From: Pseudomonadota bacterium
Lineage (GTDB): Bacteria > Pseudomonadota > Gammaproteobacteria > Steroidobacterales > Steroidobacteraceae
Assembly (NCBI GenBank): GCA_023391815.1
Contig: JAEWAF010000001.1
Location: 1-64,000, forward strand
Direction of reading: 5' to 3'
Length of the DNA: 64,000 bases
Positions 35,786 through 43,778 of the stretch are shown in pieces (the first letter of the stretch is position 1; each line of letters opens with the position of its first letter). Position numbers and translations under genes: made by a program. The notes under the pieces were generated by a model, which did not search any database, was not told where the DNA came from, and worked only from the letters and a program-made list of their open reading frames with translations.

Positions 35786-36694
35786 TCAGGGGTCCATGTC
35801 CGCTTCGTACGTCACGGCGAACTCGACGAATTTCGACGCCGTCGGCATGTCCTTGGCGGTGTAACGGATGGTGTGCGAGTCGAGTCGCTCGACGATGGGC
35901 AGGAAGCTGAGCATGTCGGCCTGACGATAGCTCTTGAAGCGGATGTCGAAGCGCACCGGCGTTGCGACCTTGTACGGCTTGAAGCTCTTGATCCGGCCGA
36001 GCGCCCGCTGCGTGGTGGCGCGAAGCACGTCATTCGCCTCGGCAGGTGTGAGCGTGCGGGCCGAATGGAAGCCGACCGCCCATTTGACGACCGCGCCTTC
36101 GACGTTGCCGAGCGTGCCTTGCAGCTCCTTCACGAGTTGATCATCGCCACTCACCATGATGATCGGCACGCCAAAGTGACCGGCGATTGCGGCGCTGATC
36201 TCGCCTTCGCCGACTTGTTTGTCGTTGATGCGCACATCGGCAAGGCGGGCGCTGGAGAGCGTATGCGCGCGCACGCCGTGCTCGTTATGGGTGCTGGTGT
36301 GATAGCCGAGTAGAATCGCGCCGGCGAAGCTTTCATCGATGCCTTCCATCATCATCAACGGTCGCGGCCACGAACGCACGACCGAGACCTTCTTTGGGAA
36401 CTTCTCGATCAGCAGATTTTGTCCGTTACCGTGGGAATCGCTCACGACGATCTCGGTGACGCCTGACGCGAAGGCCGTCTCGATGACCGTGCTCACCTCG
36501 GCTGTCATGAATTCGCGAAAGCGCGCGTACTCGAAGCCGCTCGGGCCAAGCTGCTGCTCGCTCACGACACCGGCGACGCCTTCCATATCCGCAGAGATGT
36601 ACAGCTTGAACGGCGTCTGCGCCGCGGCCAGGCCGGGCAGCAGCCCGCAGGTGAGCAGGGCGAGGACAGCGTGGAGACGAGCGCGATCTTTCAT
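35786..36694 (-). CDS. M55-family D-aminopeptidase-like metallopeptidase (exported)
   Basis: A 302-residue relative of Bacillus D-aminopeptidase DppA, which cleaves N-terminal D-amino acids such as D-Ala-D-Ala. Family blocks are clear: ISADMEGVAGV (metal ligands Asp and Glu), VVSDSHGNGQNLL, GYHTSTHNEHGVRAHT and GEGEISAAIAGHFGVPIIMVSGDD. Unlike cytoplasmic DppA it has a signal peptide (MKDRARLHAVLALLTCGLLPGLAAAQT). ATG 36694 is chosen for that signal and the GAGGTG ribosome binding site; the frame is open 31 codons further. It is divergent from the MFS transporter. A role in degrading D-amino-acid-containing peptides fits the hydrolase-rich neighbourhood but is inferred. Confidence 0.92.
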   Translation of the reverse strand: MKDRARLHAVLALLTCGLLPGLAAAQTPFKLYISADMEGVAGVVSEQQLGPSGFEYARFREFMTAEVSTVIETAFASGVTEIVVSDSHGNGQNLLIEKFPKKVSVVRSWPRPLMMMEGIDESFAGAILLGYHTSTHNEHGVRAHTLSSARLADVRINDKQVGEGEISAAIAGHFGVPIIMVSGDDQLVKELQGTLGNVEGAVVKWAVGFHSARTLTPAEANDVLRATTQRALGRIKSFKPYKVATPVRFDIRFKSYRQADMLSFLPIVERLDSHTIRYTAKDMPTASKFVEFAVTYEADMDP

Positions 36695-36839
36695 TCTTGG
36701 CACCTCGATACCGGGGTTGATTGTTGGTCGCCGGAGCCGTCGATCATAGAAGCGGGCGACGAGCACATCCTGCGATTGGCTCAGCATTTATCATGGTCGG
36801 GCCGGCCACGGGGAGATTCGTGCAACCGATGAGCCGTTC

Positions 36840-38174
36840 ATGAAATCCGATAACATTGAGCCTATGACTGAGCTGGCCGATAACGAGACAGGCACCCGGG
36901 CGCTACGCAAGGTCGCCGCGCGCCTGATTCCCTTTCTGGGCTTGCTGTATTTCTTTGCCTTCCTGGATCGAGTGAACGTCGGCTTCGCCGCGCTCACCAT
37001 GAACGCGGATCTGGGGATTTCGGCGGCCGCGTTCGGTATCGGCTCGGGCATTTTCTTTATCGGCTACATCCTGTGCGAGGTGCCGAGCAACGTCATGCTC
37101 GAGCGCTTCGGCGCCCGTCTGTGGATCGCGCGCATCATGATCAGCTGGGGCGTGCTCTCGGCGGCAATGGCGTTCGTGCAGGGGCCGAAGAGCTTCTACG
37201 CAGTTCGTTTCCTGCTCGGGATCGCCGAAGCGGGGTTCTTCCCCGGCATCATTTTCTATCTTACTTGCTGGTTTCCATCGCAGCACCGGGCGCGGATCAT
37301 CGCGCTGTTCATGATCGCGTTGCCGTTATCGAGCGTGATCGGTGCGCCGATCTCGACGTCGCTGCTCGGGATCGAGGCGCTGGGCCTGAAAGGCTGGCAA
37401 TGGATGTTTGTGCTGGAGGCGATTCCGACCATCCTTCTGGGGATCGCCGTATTCGCGGTCCTTCCCGATCGGCCCGCCGATGCCAGGTGGCTCGGCGACG
37501 ATGAGAAGCGCTGGCTCCAGGATGCGTTGGCGCGCGAGCACGCCGGTGCCTCCGGTCACGATCATGCGAGCAGTTTGCGTCAGGCGCTGCTGTTGCCGCG
37601 TGTGTGGCGCAGTGGCTTGGTGTACTTCTGCATTCTCGTCGGGCTGTATGGCTTCAGCTTCTGGCTGCCGCAGATCATCGCATCCCTCGGCCAGATGACA
37701 AATGCACAGGTCGGTCTGATCACCATGATCCCGTACTCGCTCGCGTGCATCGGACTGGTGTGGTGGGGCAGGCATTCGGATGCGAGCGGGGAGCGCTCGA
37801 TGCACGTCGCATTGCCCATGCTGCTTGGAGCGGCGGCGCTCGTCGTGAGCGGTTGGACGAGTGCGCCGGCGGTCGGATTCGCCGCGTTGTGTCTCGCCGC
37901 CCTCGGCATCTACTCCGGATTGCCCTCGTTCTGGGCACTCGCCAGCCGCGGCCTGCAAGGCGCCGCCGCTGCCGGCGCCATCGCACTGATCAATTCGCTC
38001 GGAAACTTCGGCGGCTTTCTGGGGCCGGCCGCCATCGGCCTTGCAAAGACCTATACCAACAGTTACGCCGCGAGCTTGCTGCTGATTGCGGTATTTCTTG
38101 CGCTCGGTGCGGCGCTGGTCCTTTGGGAACGGGCGCGGGAGCAACGTTCCATGGCGATGTTTGCTCAGCAGTGA
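36840..38174 (+). CDS. MFS transporter, anion:cation symporter (tartrate/phthalate) type
   Basis: A 444-residue inner-membrane transporter with about 12 hydrophobic helices. Motifs of the ACS family are visible: FLDRVNVGFAALTMNADLGISAAAFGIGSGIFFIGYILCEVPSNVMLERFGARLWIARIMI in the first half (given here as a region, helices 1-3), RFLLGIAEAGFFPGIIFYLT, and GLPSFWALASRGLQGAAAAGAIALINSLGN in helix 10-11. Members take up organic acids such as tartrate, glucarate, allantoate or phthalate. The substrate cannot be told here. ATG 36864 is an alternative start. The next gene, a DUF885 hydrolase, follows after about 100 bases on the same strand. Confidence 0.9.
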   Translation: MKSDNIEPMTELADNETGTRALRKVAARLIPFLGLLYFFAFLDRVNVGFAALTMNADLGISAAAFGIGSGIFFIGYILCEVPSNVMLERFGARLWIARIMISWGVLSAAMAFVQGPKSFYAVRFLLGIAEAGFFPGIIFYLTCWFPSQHRARIIALFMIALPLSSVIGAPISTSLLGIEALGLKGWQWMFVLEAIPTILLGIAVFAVLPDRPADARWLGDDEKRWLQDALAREHAGASGHDHASSLRQALLLPRVWRSGLVYFCILVGLYGFSFWLPQIIASLGQMTNAQVGLITMIPYSLACIGLVWWGRHSDASGERSMHVALPMLLGAAALVVSGWTSAPAVGFAALCLAALGIYSGLPSFWALASRGLQGAAAAGAIALINSLGNFGGFLGPAAIGLAKTYTNSYAASLLLIAVFLALGAALVLWERAREQRSMAMFAQQ

Positions 38175-38281
38175 CTCGCTTCGGCCCGAACCGTCTAGGT
38201 TGCTAATGTCACCGCCGCGCCTTGCGATGCGCGCGGCTGAAGTGATATTTGTGGGCGATCGCGATCAGCAAGGAGTTTCCG

Positions 38282-40126
38282 TTGAGCGACCGCCGTTCGT
38301 TTTTGAGATCCGCTGTATACACTGCGGCCCTGGCCAACCTGCCCGTCATCGCCTTCGCCCAGGGCGCGCCGGCCGGCAGTGCCGCCAACAAAAAGGCCGA
38401 GGCCGATCTGAAAGCGCTCATGGATTTCGTCTATGACGAAGTGGTGATGTCCAATCCCGAAACGCGCACGACCTACGGATTGGACAAGGGAGCGCACGCG
38501 AGCGCGAAGAGTCGGTTGCAGGACCGCTCCGCGACGGGGCTCGAGCGGGACCGTAAGCTCATCCGCACCTCTTACGAGCGGTTCAAAGCGATCGATCGCA
38601 ACGCCTTGTCGCCGCAGTCGAAGGCGGATTACGACGCCTTTTATTATCTCTACGGCGCAATCGTGAGCGGGTACGACCAATTCAACTACGGCACGTTCAG
38701 CTGGCCGGAGCCCTACAGCGTACATCAGCTCGGCGGCACCTACCGAAGCATGCCGGATTTCCTCCACAACCAGCATTCGATCGCCACTCGCGAGGATGCG
38801 GAAGCGTACGTGTCGCGCGTCGCCGCGTTCGCGAAAGAAATCGATCATGAGACGGATCGGCTGAAGGCCGAGTATGCAATGGGCGTGATTCCGCCGACCT
38901 TCGTCATCGATCGTACGGTCGCGCTGTTCGACGGCATGCTGGCGCAAAAGCCTGCCGACACGAAGCTCGTGACGTCGATCGACAGTCGCGCGCGGGCGAA
39001 AAATATCGCGGGCGATTGGGCCGCGAGGGTGACCAAGATCGTCGAGCAGCAGGTGCAGCCTGCGATGAAGCGGCAGCGTGATTGCATCGCTGGCATTCGC
39101 TCGCAGTCGACGACCGATGCGGGTGTGTGGAAGCTGCCGAAGGGTGAGGCGTACTACAAATATGCGTTGAAGTACGCCACGACGACTTCGCTGACTGCCG
39201 AGGAGATTCATCGGCTCGGCCTCGAGCAGATGGCGGAGCTCAGCGCACGTGCCGATCAGATCCTGAAGAGCCAGGGCATGACCCAAGGCACGGTGGGCGA
39301 GCGGCTGCGGGCGCTGGCGACGGATCAGCGCTTCATTTATCCCAACACCGACGCGGGTAAGCAGGAACTGCTCGACTATCTGAACGCCGGCATGGTCAGA
39401 ATTCAGGCGGACCTGCCGAAGTACTTCGGCCGGCTGCCGAAGGCCAAGGTCGAGATTCGGCGCGTGCCGCCGGACATCGAGGCAAGTGCGACCGGCGGTT
39501 ACTATCAGCCGCCTACGCTCGATGGTTCGAGGCCGGGCGCGTACTACATCAATCTGCGTGACACCGCCGAGACGCCGAAGTGGGACTTGATGACGCTGAC
39601 CGCGCATGAAGCCTCGCCCGGGCATCACCATCAGATTGCGCTTGCGCAGGAGTCAACCGCGGTTCATCCGGTGCGACGCTTGTCCTGGTTTTCTGTGTAC
39701 ACCGAAGGCTGGGGGTTGTACGCCGAGCAGTTGGCCGATGAGATGGGCGTCTACGAGGGCGATCCGTTCGGTCAGGTCGGTTACATCAAATCCTATATGT
39801 TCCGCGCCGCTCGCCTGGTCGTGGATACGGGCCTGCATCACAAGCGCTGGACGCGAGAGCAGGGCGTCGACTACATGGTGAAAGCGCTTGGCGACCAGCC
39901 TTCAGCCATCCTGACCGAGGTCGAGCGGTACTGTGTGTGGCCGGGGCAAGCGACGAGTTACAAGATCGGCCAGACACAATGGCTCAAGCTGCGCGAGGCG
40001 GCCCGGCAGAAACTCGGCGCGCGTTTCGACATTCGCGAGTTCCACGACGTCGCGCTCGCCTCCGGGACCTTGCCACTGGCGGTGCTGGAGCAGCTCATCA
40101 ATGAATGGGTGGCGAGCAAGGCCTGA
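38282..40126 (+). CDS. DUF885-family hydrolase with Tat signal
   Basis: A 614-residue protein of the DUF885 family, helical proteins with a zinc-peptidase-like HExxxGHH motif, here HEASPGHHHQ. Other conserved blocks are GGYYQPPTLDGSRPGAYYINL, YTEGWGLYAEQLADEMG and ERYCVWPGQATSYKIGQ. The N-terminus carries a twin-arginine pattern DRRSFLRSA before a hydrophobic stretch, suggesting periplasmic export. The start is probably TTG at 38282, because AAGGAG lies 6-7 bases upstream; the ATG at 38249 lacks a site and would add residues ahead of the Tat motif. Biochemically the family is poorly defined; a peptidase role is inferred from the metal motif. Confidence 0.88.
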   Translation: MSDRRSFLRSAVYTAALANLPVIAFAQGAPAGSAANKKAEADLKALMDFVYDEVVMSNPETRTTYGLDKGAHASAKSRLQDRSATGLERDRKLIRTSYERFKAIDRNALSPQSKADYDAFYYLYGAIVSGYDQFNYGTFSWPEPYSVHQLGGTYRSMPDFLHNQHSIATREDAEAYVSRVAAFAKEIDHETDRLKAEYAMGVIPPTFVIDRTVALFDGMLAQKPADTKLVTSIDSRARAKNIAGDWAARVTKIVEQQVQPAMKRQRDCIAGIRSQSTTDAGVWKLPKGEAYYKYALKYATTTSLTAEEIHRLGLEQMAELSARADQILKSQGMTQGTVGERLRALATDQRFIYPNTDAGKQELLDYLNAGMVRIQADLPKYFGRLPKAKVEIRRVPPDIEASATGGYYQPPTLDGSRPGAYYINLRDTAETPKWDLMTLTAHEASPGHHHQIALAQESTAVHPVRRLSWFSVYTEGWGLYAEQLADEMGVYEGDPFGQVGYIKSYMFRAARLVVDTGLHHKRWTREQGVDYMVKALGDQPSAILTEVERYCVWPGQATSYKIGQTQWLKLREAARQKLGARFDIREFHDVALASGTLPLAVLEQLINEWVASKA

Positions 40127-40170
40127 AGATTCGACCGTGGCTGGCTCCGCAAACCGGAGCCAGCCGCTAT

Positions 40171-41379
40171 CTATCCCTTGATGCACATCACCTGCTTCAG
40201 CGTGTGCACGACCTCGACCAGGTCCGACTGGTTGGCCATCACCACATCGATGTCCTTGTAAGCCGCCGGGATCTCATCGATCACGCCGCCGTCCTTGCGG
40301 CACTCCACGCCCTCGGTCTGCTTCGCCAGATCGAATCGATTGAACCGACGCTTCGCTTCGGTCCGACTCATGCGCCGACCCGCGCCATGTGAGCAGGAGC
40401 AGAACGACTCGGGATTGCCCTTGCCGCGCACGATATACGACTTCGCGCCCATGCTGCCCGGGATGATGCCGAGCTGTCCTTCTTGCGCGCTGATCGCACC
40501 CTTGCGAGTGATGAACAGCTTTTCGCCGAAGTGATGTTCCACGGCCACGTAGTTGTGGTGACAGTTGATCGCCTCGCCATCGGTTCTGAACGGTGGCAGA
40601 TGCGGCGCCAGTGCATCGAGCACCAGCTTCATCATCATGCTGCGATTCAAGAGCGCATAGTCCTGCGCCCAGTCCACCGCCTCGACGTAGTCATCGAACA
40701 GCTCGGAGCCTTCGCTGAAATAGGCGAGGTCGCGATCGGGCAGATTGATCTGATGACGGCGCAAATCCTTGCGAGCCGCTTCTATGAAATAACGGCCGAA
40801 CACGTTGCCGATGCCACGCGAGCCGGAATGCAACATCACCCATACGCGCTGTTCCTCATCCAGGCACAGCTCGATGAAATGATTGCCGCCGCCCAACGTG
40901 CCCAGCTGACACACCCAGGTCCGCGCGAACTGACGTTGCATCTTCATCACGCCCGGATGCTTGCCGACGATCTTATCGAGCCGATCGTCGAGCACGCGAC
41001 CTTGGCGAGCATGCGAGCTGCCACGCACCTTGTCCGAGTCGTGTTGATTGAAGCCGACGGGCACGCGCGCTTCGACCGCGCTGCGTAGCTTGGCGAGGTT
41101 GTCCGGCAGATCCGTCGCGTTGAGCGTCAGGCGAACGGCATTCATACCGCAACCGATATCGACGCCGACCGCTGCAGGGATGATGGCCTGCTTCGTCGGG
41201 ATCACGCTGCCCACGGTCGCGCCGATGCCGTGGTGGACATCCGGCATGGCGGCCACATGGCCGTGGACGATAGGCAACTGCGCCACGTTAAGCAGCTGCT
41301 GGATCGCGTCGTGCTCGATGTCCTTGGTGAAGACTTTCACCGGCACCCGAGCTTTGTTCAATGTGATCTGTACTGGCAT
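40171..41379 (-). CDS. rtcB: RtcB RNA ligase/tRNA-splicing ligase
   Basis: RtcB joins RNA 2',3'-cyclic phosphate or 3'-phosphate ends to 5'-OH ends with GTP and manganese, repairing cleaved tRNAs and rRNA. The ~402-residue length matches E. coli RtcB. Active-site blocks are intact: AAVGVDIGCGMNAVRLTL with the Mn-binding Asp and Cys, GGGNHFIELC, HSGSRGIGN, GSMGAKSYIVRGKG, and SHGAGRRMSR with the guanylylated His. Start 41379 has AGGATG 7 bases upstream; ATG 41388 is three codons earlier with poor spacing. No rtcA or rtcR is adjacent. The gene follows an unusual structured leader described separately. Confidence 0.95.
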   Translation of the reverse strand: MPVQITLNKARVPVKVFTKDIEHDAIQQLLNVAQLPIVHGHVAAMPDVHHGIGATVGSVIPTKQAIIPAAVGVDIGCGMNAVRLTLNATDLPDNLAKLRSAVEARVPVGFNQHDSDKVRGSSHARQGRVLDDRLDKIVGKHPGVMKMQRQFARTWVCQLGTLGGGNHFIELCLDEEQRVWVMLHSGSRGIGNVFGRYFIEAARKDLRRHQINLPDRDLAYFSEGSELFDDYVEAVDWAQDYALLNRSMMMKLVLDALAPHLPPFRTDGEAINCHHNYVAVEHHFGEKLFITRKGAISAQEGQLGIIPGSMGAKSYIVRGKGNPESFCSCSHGAGRRMSRTEAKRRFNRFDLAKQTEGVECRKDGGVIDEIPAAYKDIDVVMANQSDLVEVVHTLKQVMCIKG

Positions 41380-41402
41380 GGCTTTCATCCTGAAATATAA
41401 AA

Positions 41403-41429
41403 GCCGTGGTCGGTGTTCCCGGCCAGGGC
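41403..41429 (-). terminator. Second terminator-like hairpin directly before rtcB
   Basis: GCC-TGG-CGG pairs with CCG-CCA-GGC with two mismatches, followed on the minus strand by TTTTATATTT. It is a diverged copy of the upstream terminator hairpin and includes the region just before the rtcB ribosome binding site. Confidence 0.5.
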
Positions 41430-41439
41430 CAAGTCCGAG

Positions 41440-41482
41440 TCAAAAACAAAAACCCCTGGTCGGGATTTCCCGGCCAGGGGTT
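41440..41482 (-). terminator. Rho-independent terminator within the rtcB leader
   Basis: On the minus strand CCCCTGG-C-CGGG pairs with CCCG-A-CCAGGGG (11 pairs, one mismatch, 4-base loop) and is followed by TTTTTGTTTTTG. It points toward rtcB, about 60 bases before it. It would therefore stop transcripts before rtcB unless an alternative structure or translation intervenes. Confidence 0.75.
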
Positions 41483-41550
41483 TGCGAGCGGAGCCATAAG
41501 CTGCGCACCTGACTTGGGGAGCGGGCGTGCTCCGCAAGTCATCTTGCGGA

Positions 41551-41598
41551 TCAACGCGCGTGGTTCATGTTCGTTTCAAGATAGTTCGATGCGTGCAT
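41551..41598 (-). CDS. Putative 15-residue leader peptide upstream of rtcB
   Basis: A short ORF reads MHASNYLETNMNHAR and stops at TGA. GGAG lies 6 bases before its ATG. The stop codon sits immediately before hairpin A, so a translating ribosome would influence which hairpin forms. Three of 15 residues are Asn, too few to claim amino-acid-specific attenuation. It is too short for statistical support; the case rests on its position and ribosome binding site. Confidence 0.4.
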   Translation of the reverse strand: MHASNYLETNMNHAR

Positions 41599-41640
41599 GT
41601 CCGACTCCAATAGACCCCCGGGGTTGAGCCGGGGGCGCGC

Positions 41641-41668
41641 ATATTACTCGGCAGACGCGCGGTGTCAA
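41641..41668 (-). promoter_or_regulatory. rtcB: Predicted sigma-70 promoter for the rtcB leader
   Basis: On the minus strand TTGACA (41663-41668, perfect -35) is followed after 16 bases by TAATAT (41641-41646, four of six matches to the -10). Transcription would start near 41634, at the 5' hairpin of the leader. I saw no sigma-54 -24/-12 element nearby. Confidence 0.55.
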
Positions 41669-41865
41669 CGCCGACATTCGTGGCGGAAATTCAACCACAC
41701 GTGCTTCAGCAATTGGCGTGGACGTTTTTACTTGGCCCCGTGCCGGATACGGACTGTCACCGGAGCGGACGGGAGGTGACCATTACGTTACCTCGCTCCG
41801 ACTGACTTCAAAGGGCGCGGCACGCATCCTGAGCTCACTGCAACGAGCAGCGGTCCGGAGGAGCG

Positions 41866-42397
41866 ATGGTGCCAATCTCAGTCAACCGTGATTTCGCAGT
41901 GAACGTCATCCATGCGATCGCGTTTTCACCGGCGGAGCGTCTGCGCCGCGCGCTGGCCGGGCGCTGGTCACTGCTGTTCTCTCATCCCGATGACTTCGCG
42001 ATCGAGGGCTTCGAGGCCGATCGTTGGATATCGTGTTTGAACGAAGAGCTCGAGCGGCTGGACCTGGCCGTTCTGTGTATGGGTGAAAACAATCGTCGCA
42101 CCTGGATCGGGCAGGTCGGTGGACGCTGCGTGCCGCCGGGCGAGGTGGATGAGCTGCTGCCCACCGAGTGGCGCGTCGGTACCCACGAACATTTTGTCAC
42201 GATCTTCGATGGCGCCCTGCATGCTCGCCGCACGATCGTGTATGCGGCAGCATGGCGCCCTGCATGCTCGCCGCACGATCGTGTATGCGGCAGGCAGCGA
42301 CGTGCCATCGCCTCTTGAGCTCGCGCAGACGGCGGCGGGTCTGCGCGCACGCAGCTGGCCCGCGTCGTCAGTGTGTCGGGTTCTGCAGAGCGTCTAG
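41866..42397 (+). pseudogene. Unrecognised gene with peroxiredoxin-like N-terminus, frameshifted by a tandem duplication
   Basis: The ATG has a good GGAGGAGCG site. As it stands the frame gives 150 residues ending at 42318, with a garbled tail after VYAA. A 43-bp tandem duplication (42209-42294) breaks the frame. Removing one copy gives a continuous 162-residue protein ending AQTAAGLRARSWPASSVCRVLQSV at 42397. The segment GRWSLLFSHPDDFAIEGFEADRW resembles the peroxiredoxin WxxLFSHPxDF motif, but the catalytic PxCT cysteine is missing. The family is therefore uncertain and a redox role is only a guess. The restored 3' end overlaps the convergent antiporter gene by 30 bases. Whether the altered tail still works is unknown. 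Confidence 0.55.
42209..42294 (+). repeat. 43-bp tandem direct duplication
   Basis: Two adjacent copies (42209-42251 and 42252-42294), each starting ATGGCGCCCTGCATGCTCGC, differ only in the last base. The unit length is not a multiple of three, so it shifts the reading frame of the gene that contains it. Confidence 0.95.
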
Positions 42398-43654
42398 CTC
42401 GCCCCGAGCGCGCGCCTCTCGCCCATAGACATACTCAAAGAGCGGCGAGGCCATCAGCGTCGTGACGATCGCCATCAAGACCAGGATGGAGAACAGCGCC
42501 GGGCCGATCACGCCCGCCTGCAGGCCGATGTTGATGATGATGAGCTCCATCAATCCCCTCGCGTTCATCAGCGCGCCAATCCCGAGGGCCGTGCTGTTGT
42601 CCTGACCGCTCAATCGAGCCGCCGCCCAGCAGGCGCCAAATTTCGCGAGGATGGATGCGAGCAGGATGACGGAGGCCATCAGCAGCAACTCCACGTTGTT
42701 CACCATCGAGAGCTGCGTGTTGAGGCCGGAGTAGGTAAAGAACATCGGCAGCAGCAGGACCACCGTGAATGGCTCGAGCAGCTTGCGCAGATTGTCGGCA
42801 AGCGTGCCTCGCGGCATCACAGTGCCGAGCAGGAAGCCACCGAACACCGCATGCAGACCGATGAAGTCGGCGATATAGGCGGACAGCATGAACAACATCA
42901 GCACAATGGACAGCAGCGTTGGGCTCATGGGTTGATTGAGCGCTTGTTCGCGATCGGCCATGCGTCCGAGCGGCGCGAGCAGCTTGGGCATGATCATGAG
43001 CATGAACGTCGCAAACACCAGGCCACCCACGATGGCCGTGATGGCAACCCCGGGGCCCGCACCGAAGCTTGCGAGCACGAGCGCCAGCACGCACCACGCG
43101 GCGGCGTCGTCGATCGCGCCCGCCGAGAGCGACAGCGTCCCGAGCGAGGTGTGACTCAAGCCGCGCTCGTGAATGATTCGCGCGAGCATTGGAAACGCGG
43201 TGATCGCAATCGCCGCGCCCATGAACAGCGTGGCATCGAACCGCGTGGCATCGGCGGAAAACAAACCCGGCACGGTCATGAGCCAGGGCGTGCCGATGAT
43301 GGCAATCAGGAACGGTGCCGCCATGCCGGAGATCGACACTGCCGCGGCTTTACGGAAGTTGTGACGGAAATGGTCGCTGCGGAAACCCAGTCCCACAAGA
43401 AACATGTAAAGCCCGACTCCGAGCTGCGCGCCGACATACAGCACGCCCTTGGTTTCGACCGGGAACAGGGCCTTCTGTAATTCAGGGAGGAACAGGCCGA
43501 ACAGCGAAGGTCCCAAAATGACGCCCGCGATCATCTCGCCCACCACCTGCGGCTGTTTCAGATAACGGCGGCCGACCCAACCGACCACGCGACAGGTCGC
43601 CAGGATGACGAACATCTGTAGAAAGAAGACAATCGACAGCTTTGCAACCGACAT
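42368..43654 (-). CDS. Cation:proton antiporter, CPA2 (KefB/NapA-like)
   Basis: A 428-residue inner-membrane protein with about 12-13 hydrophobic helices and no C-terminal TrkA/RCK domain. CPA2 landmarks are LKQPQVVGEMIAGVILGPSLFG, GLGFRSD, GAAIAITAFPMLARIIHERGL, and SAGAIDDAAAWCVLALVL, where the Asp-Asp pair is the ion-binding site. GLHAVFGGFLLGTVMPRG and GALMNARGLMELIIINIGL complete the family signature. It would exchange Na+ or K+ for H+. The gene lies on the same strand downstream of the halogenase with about 120 bases between, so co-transcription is possible but not shown. Confidence 0.92.
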   Translation of the reverse strand: MSVAKLSIVFFLQMFVILATCRVVGWVGRRYLKQPQVVGEMIAGVILGPSLFGLFLPELQKALFPVETKGVLYVGAQLGVGLYMFLVGLGFRSDHFRHNFRKAAAVSISGMAAPFLIAIIGTPWLMTVPGLFSADATRFDATLFMGAAIAITAFPMLARIIHERGLSHTSLGTLSLSAGAIDDAAAWCVLALVLASFGAGPGVAITAIVGGLVFATFMLMIMPKLLAPLGRMADREQALNQPMSPTLLSIVLMLFMLSAYIADFIGLHAVFGGFLLGTVMPRGTLADNLRKLLEPFTVVLLLPMFFTYSGLNTQLSMVNNVELLLMASVILLASILAKFGACWAAARLSGQDNSTALGIGALMNARGLMELIIINIGLQAGVIGPALFSILVLMAIVTTLMASPLFEYVYGREARARGELDALQNPTH

Positions 43655-43778
43655 GAATCCCCGTCATCTGCTCGAATGGGCCCGGCCGGTCGGCGGCCGT
43701 TGGCGATGCGGGTTTATAGAAGAGCGGGGCGGCGCCGCTCAACCGCGGTTCGATAAATTCTTGCTATGGCAGCGCAGG

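Larger units (their letters stand above)
41389..41640 (-). ncRNA. Structured rtcB leader, candidate attenuator or embedded small RNA
   Basis: About 250 nt of predicted transcript precede rtcB. In transcript order it has: a 5' hairpin (41615-41635, stem CCCCCGG); a 15-codon ORF with its own Shine-Dalgarno; hairpin A CCGCAAG/CTTGCGG (41532-41549); hairpin B GACTT..GGAGC/GCTCC..AAGTC (41511-41540), which shares bases with A so that the two exclude each other; a terminator hairpin; and a second related hairpin next to the rtcB start. This is the layout of a translation-coupled attenuator. A separate small RNA ending at the terminator, as with Y-RNA-like partners of rtcB in other bacteria, is the alternative. 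Known bacterial RtcB operons are instead usually sigma-54/RtcR controlled. Confidence 0.55.

Noticed and set aside
38195..39631. 478-codon minus-strand frame opposite the DUF885 gene
   Set aside because: Composition is typical of shadow frames and the sense strand has the HExxxGHH motif and Tat signal.
41288..41554. 88-codon minus-strand frame beginning at TTG overlapping the rtcB leader-peptide stop
   Set aside because: It continues out of frame through the rtcB start; its Pro/Trp-Pro-Gly repeat is explained by the duplicated terminator hairpins. It was considered only because TTG overlaps the leader stop codon.
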